Positions 60,608-64,000 of a DNA stretch of 64,000 nt are shown here, one piece after another. Every line of letters begins with the position of its first letter. The stretch's first letter is position 1. The notes beneath the pieces were generated by a model. It was not told where the DNA came from. It saw only the letters and a program-made list of their open reading frames with translations, and did no database searches. Origin of the DNA: Rattus norvegicus (lineage: Eukaryota > Chordata > Mammalia > Rodentia > Muridae); the NCBI RefSeq assembly GCF_036323735.1, contig NC_086038.1, positions 24,637,501 to 24,701,500 on the forward strand. Reading direction: 5' to 3'. The translations under genes were made by a program, and so were the position numbers.

Positions 60608-60639
60608 TGGTGTGTGTGTGTGTGTGTGTGTGTGTGTGC
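60608..60639. repeat. (GT)n microsatellite
   Basis: About 15 GT units, 20 bases after the CT tract. Confidence 0.95.
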
Positions 60640-60978
60640 ATGTTACCAAAAGTCAACATCTGGGTCTTTCTCAAATGCTCACTCCATTATATTTGAGAGA
60701 TGGTCTCACTGCACCTTGTAGTCACTGAACCTGGCAGTCCCACACTAGACTGACAGGCCATCAAGCCCTGAGGATCCAACTTTTCCCAATAGCACATACT
60801 CTCCACTTGGGACACATCATAAAAGCCATGACTGTTGGCTTCTAAGTGAGTGGTAGGTGTCTGGATTTGGGGCTTCACATTTCTGTGGTAGGCATGTTTA
60901 TTGTCTGAGCCATTTCCTTGGCACAACTAATTTTTGTCACAATTCTGTGTTGTTGTTTTTTAATTTATTTAAATATTT
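60640..60978. other. Unique sequence
   Basis: No exon recognised; the region could hold a diverged antisense SINE near 60,690-60,790. Confidence 0.35.
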
Positions 60979-61160
60979 TTAAAGACTTATTTATTTCATG
61001 TATGTTGGGACACTGTCACTGTCTCCAGACACACCAGAAGAAGACATCAGACTTCATTACACATGCTCGTGAGCCACCATGCGGTTGCTGGGAATTGAAC
61101 TCAGGACGTCTTGGAAAAGCAGTCAGTGCTCTTTACCGCTGAGCCATCTCTCCAGGTCCT
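60979..61160 (-). mobile_element. B2/B3 SINE
   Basis: CATGTATGTTGGGACACTGT, CACTGTCTCCAGACACACCA, GAACTCAGGACGTCTTGGAA and TACCGCTGAGCCATCTCTCC are reversed B2-family text with a nearly intact head. Confidence 0.9.
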
Positions 61161-61914
61161 CTGTGTTGTTTTTTATTTAAATTAATCAAGTATTTAATTG
61201 TTTATGTGGCCTTTGCTCTAACATGCCAAGGGCCAGGGTAACAGAGGGATGCAATGACTTGAAGTCTAACTTACGTCAAGCTTTACGTGAAGCTTGTTGA
61301 TGATGCTACAGAAGGAAGGTAGAAAATGCTGAGTTCTGCTGGGAAGAAACTGGGGAAAAAAACCATAGAGTAAGTGTTATTCAAATCCCTGGACGGTGGC
61401 AGTCACATAAGTCATATGTGACAGGCAGGAGCCACCCTTTGCCTCCTAGTCAGAGTCTAGAGGTATATGTCTGTGAGAACTAAATTCTGAAACCCCAGGA
61501 CCCCCCGCCAACACAGCTATTTAGTGTCCTCTACCCTGAAGCTTCAGACATTACCATGACTGCTGAGCAATCATGTAAAATTCTATTTACTAAATAAAGA
61601 GTAATTACATTATTAAATAATAGTGAATTTGTTTTATATCTAAAATGCCCCTGGCTTTTTATATTCATATAAATACAATACATTATTTTTTATATTTATA
61701 TTTAAAATGTCAGACTATGTCCCATTGTGGTTCTTAGTTTAGAACTTTGTCAGGGTGTGGTGTCAAAAATGTATGCTGACCCTGTGCTGTGTGATTTAAG
61801 TTTTCACTACCAACTAGTTAGGGCATAAGACATGTAAAAATGAGTGAAAATAAGATTATATTTAGAGTCCTTTGTATGTTGTTTCAGTACAAGGAAATGG
61901 TTTCAAAAGGAGGA
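61161..61914. other. Unique AT-rich sequence
   Basis: No exon or repeat recognised. TA-rich at 61,660-61,715. Confidence 0.4.
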
Positions 61915-61923
61915 GGGGGAGAG

Positions 61924-61974
<51 letters not shown>
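61909..61974. repeat. (GA)n microsatellite and purine tract
   Basis: GGAGGAGGGGGAGAGAGAGG, then about 22 GA units. Confidence 0.97.
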
Positions 61975-61976
<2 letters not shown>

Positions 61977-62559
61977 GGTTCACATAAAGCAACAAGACTG
62001 TGTTCTCTATCATTAACTTTGAGTGTTTCCCCTTAGCAAGCACCTCTTTTATAAGAATAACATTATTCCCAAAGGATCCCAGTATTTATCTGATGCTTAA
62101 GGGAAATTTTTGTAAAATCCTAAAGAAAGCATCATTCATAACTAAGCTAAACTGAAACACTATTAGTGAAGTCAGTGGTCAGTTTAAGGTGTGGCCTTTT
62201 GATATTTCTTCATAGGAAAATGAGATTTAATTTTACGACTCCAGAACATCAGTATTGACATGAAGGGAACTCTGTGAGTAAGGCAATCTTTATGAATGCC
62301 AAGGGACAGTGCCTAACCTAGACTACTCTTGTTGTGTGCAGGCTGCCCTTGAGAGTCCCTAGTATACACATTATGGTATTCAGATGATTATTTTGCAAAG
62401 ACAATTTACATGTAAGTTCTTCCTCTTAACTAGACAGTTATTCCCATTGTGGTTCATGCCATGTGGCAGGAAAAGGGTTCCCAAGTTAAATCATTAGGCT
62501 ATTACTACTAACCACCTGTGTGTAATACCTATGAGCACTTTGGTGTTATTCTAATTTTT
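61975..62559. other. Unique sequence
   Basis: No exon or repeat recognised. Confidence 0.4.
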
Positions 62560-62758
62560 ATATATCTTCAGACACAAGATATATCATGTGTGTTCATGAC
62601 CATAGAGACCAGAAGAGGGTATTAGATCCCCAAGAGCTGGATGGTGGTTACACATGGTTGTGAGGCACCCAACTTGAATGCCCTGCAAATGCACCCAAAT
62701 TCACATCCTCTGGAAAAGCAGCAGGCACTCTTAACCACTGAGCCCTCTATCCAGCCCC
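62560..62758 (-). mobile_element. B3 (B2-family) SINE
   Basis: GACCAGAAGAGGGTATTAGA, CAAGAGCTGGATGGTGGTTA, TGGTTGTGAGGCACCCAACT and CTCTTAACCACTGAGCCCTC are reversed B3 text. A TA-rich stretch replaces the A tail at the left edge. Confidence 0.85.
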
Positions 62759-63077
62759 TGTCAAGATTTTAAGTGGCATAGAAGCCTAGTTTCTAATTTG
62801 TTAGTGACTATAAACTACATTGTGACAGCCTTAAGTTTCTGAGGTGTCACAATTGATCTTCTAAATGACAGTTAAGAGACAGCAGAACTCTGAGAGACTC
62901 TAGTTTAAAAGAAAAAAATGATTTTCATTTCACTGGGGAGGGGGACATGTTGGGATGAATATGAAGTAGTGATATTTCCCCTTCTGGATGGAACTAAGTG
63001 GAGCAGGATGGGATGGGAATGACCAATAATTAGGCAAACAGTCTCTAGAAAGACTGAGAGATGCTAGAAAATCTCCA
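62759..63077. other. Unique sequence
   Basis: No feature recognised. Confidence 0.4.
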
Positions 63078-63182
63078 TGTAGCTGGGTGTGGTACACACC
63101 TGCTATCCCAGCATTTGAAAGACTAGTGCAGGAAGAGTTTAAGACCTGCCTAGGCTACAGGGTAAGAACTTGTCTTTTAAAG
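63078..63182 (+). mobile_element. B1 SINE, short and diverged
   Basis: AGCTGGGTGTGGTACACACC, TGCTATCCCAGCATTTGAAA, GACCTGCCTAGGCTACAGGG, then AACTTGTCTTTTAAA match B1. Confidence 0.8.
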
Positions 63183-64000
63183 AAGCCTCTCCACCTGCCA
63201 GGTGGAGATCGGAAGCTGGCAGACTGTGACACTCTCAGAATTTCCGGTCAAAATGGTTTCCACCATTGCCCATCGTGACAGTGCTCACCTCTCATACTTT
63301 GCAGTGACCTATGACTTTTTTTGTTAAAATTAAAATGACTACATGATAAAAGGGTTTTAAATTAATAATCACAGGGAGATGGAACATATTTATTTTTATT
63401 GCATTCCTCACAGTCTATCAAGCATGCTATGAATTTCATTCTCTAGAAACCCTCCTTTAAAACGTTTGATGCAACAAAAGTCATGATGGAAATTACAGAA
63501 AGAGAAGAAGAACACGGAAAAGTGTTGGGCACTGGTAATGGCCTACAGGGAAGAAGAGTTGGCCCAAATAATCATTGATCATCTGAACAGCACAAGGGGT
63601 CGGCCTTAAATTTCTACATGCCACCAGGGCAGGCTATAGGTGACCCTGGTAGGAAGGTAGGCAAATGACAGTAGCAGAGTCCTTAAACAGAAGGGAAATA
63701 GTCCACAGTTCTGCATTATTCACTCCTCCTCTGACCCATGTTTCTGTCATGCTTTCCTTCCCTTTTTGACATCACATACAACATACACATGTATTCCTGA
63801 AACATTGAGGGTAGCAAAACCAGGGAAAGACATCTGCACATCTCTCAGTGTGAATATTCCAATATTATAATGATGTTTTATTAACTTACCAAGGGCACAG
63901 AGAAGGCCATACTGGACTCAAAGCCAGATTATGCAAGCAAACCTGGGTTGCAAAGCAAGTCTTTATTTTAAGTAAATAGAATATACCAAGCTTGAGAAAA
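63183..64000. other. Unique sequence to window end
   Basis: No exon or repeat recognised. Confidence 0.4.

Overview
The window looks like non-coding mammalian nuclear DNA from a murid rodent, very probably rat (Rattus). The best evidence is three ID SINEs that are close to consensus and flanked by clear target-site duplications (about 22.03, 34.86 and 55.30 kb). They sit among rodent B1, B2/B3 and B4 SINEs, rodent LINE-1 3' ends of the L1_Rn and Lx type, and very long CA, GA and GATA microsatellites. There are no bacterial-style genes, operons, CRISPR arrays or origins. Nearly all long reading frames are chance frames through repeats.

Only one stretch looks like protein-coding gene sequence: a probable last exon on the + strand at 49,070-49,279. 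It has a strong polypyrimidine tract and AG acceptor, 69 open codons and a TGA stop. After it come about 2.3 kb of AT-rich, repeat-free DNA that reads like a long 3' UTR, up to an antisense LINE fragment at about 51.64 kb. I do not recognise the protein. If the call is right, much of the upstream sequence could be intron of the same gene, and everything beyond the UTR is intergenic or belongs to another gene.

Layout: 0-5 kb holds a microsatellite, an unnamed rodent repeat, a truncated L1, a B4 SINE and old SINE/MIR remnants. 5-16 kb is mostly unique AT-rich sequence with a B3, a MIR and a possible LTR. 16.8-18.1 kb is an LTR-type retroelement remnant with one LTR, part of an internal region and two B1-like units. 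18.6-21.6 kb is dominated by antisense LINE-1 fragments and a B4. 22-26 kb carries an ID element and a cluster of long GA/TC/CA tracts. 27.7-28.5 kb is an L1 with an inverted 5' part (twin-priming pattern). 29-46 kb mixes unique DNA with B1, B3, B4, ID and MIR copies and several microsatellites. 46.25-47.16 kb is an antisense L1 insertion with an exact 15-bp target-site duplication and a non-L1 segment between two L1-like 3' ends. 49-51.6 kb is the probable terminal exon and UTR. 52-64 kb is unique DNA with MIR, ID, B1 and B2/B3 copies and dense CA arrays.

All repeat-family names are from recognition by eye, not from a database search, and most repeat edges are good to about 10-30 bases. Edges marked by target-site duplications are exact.
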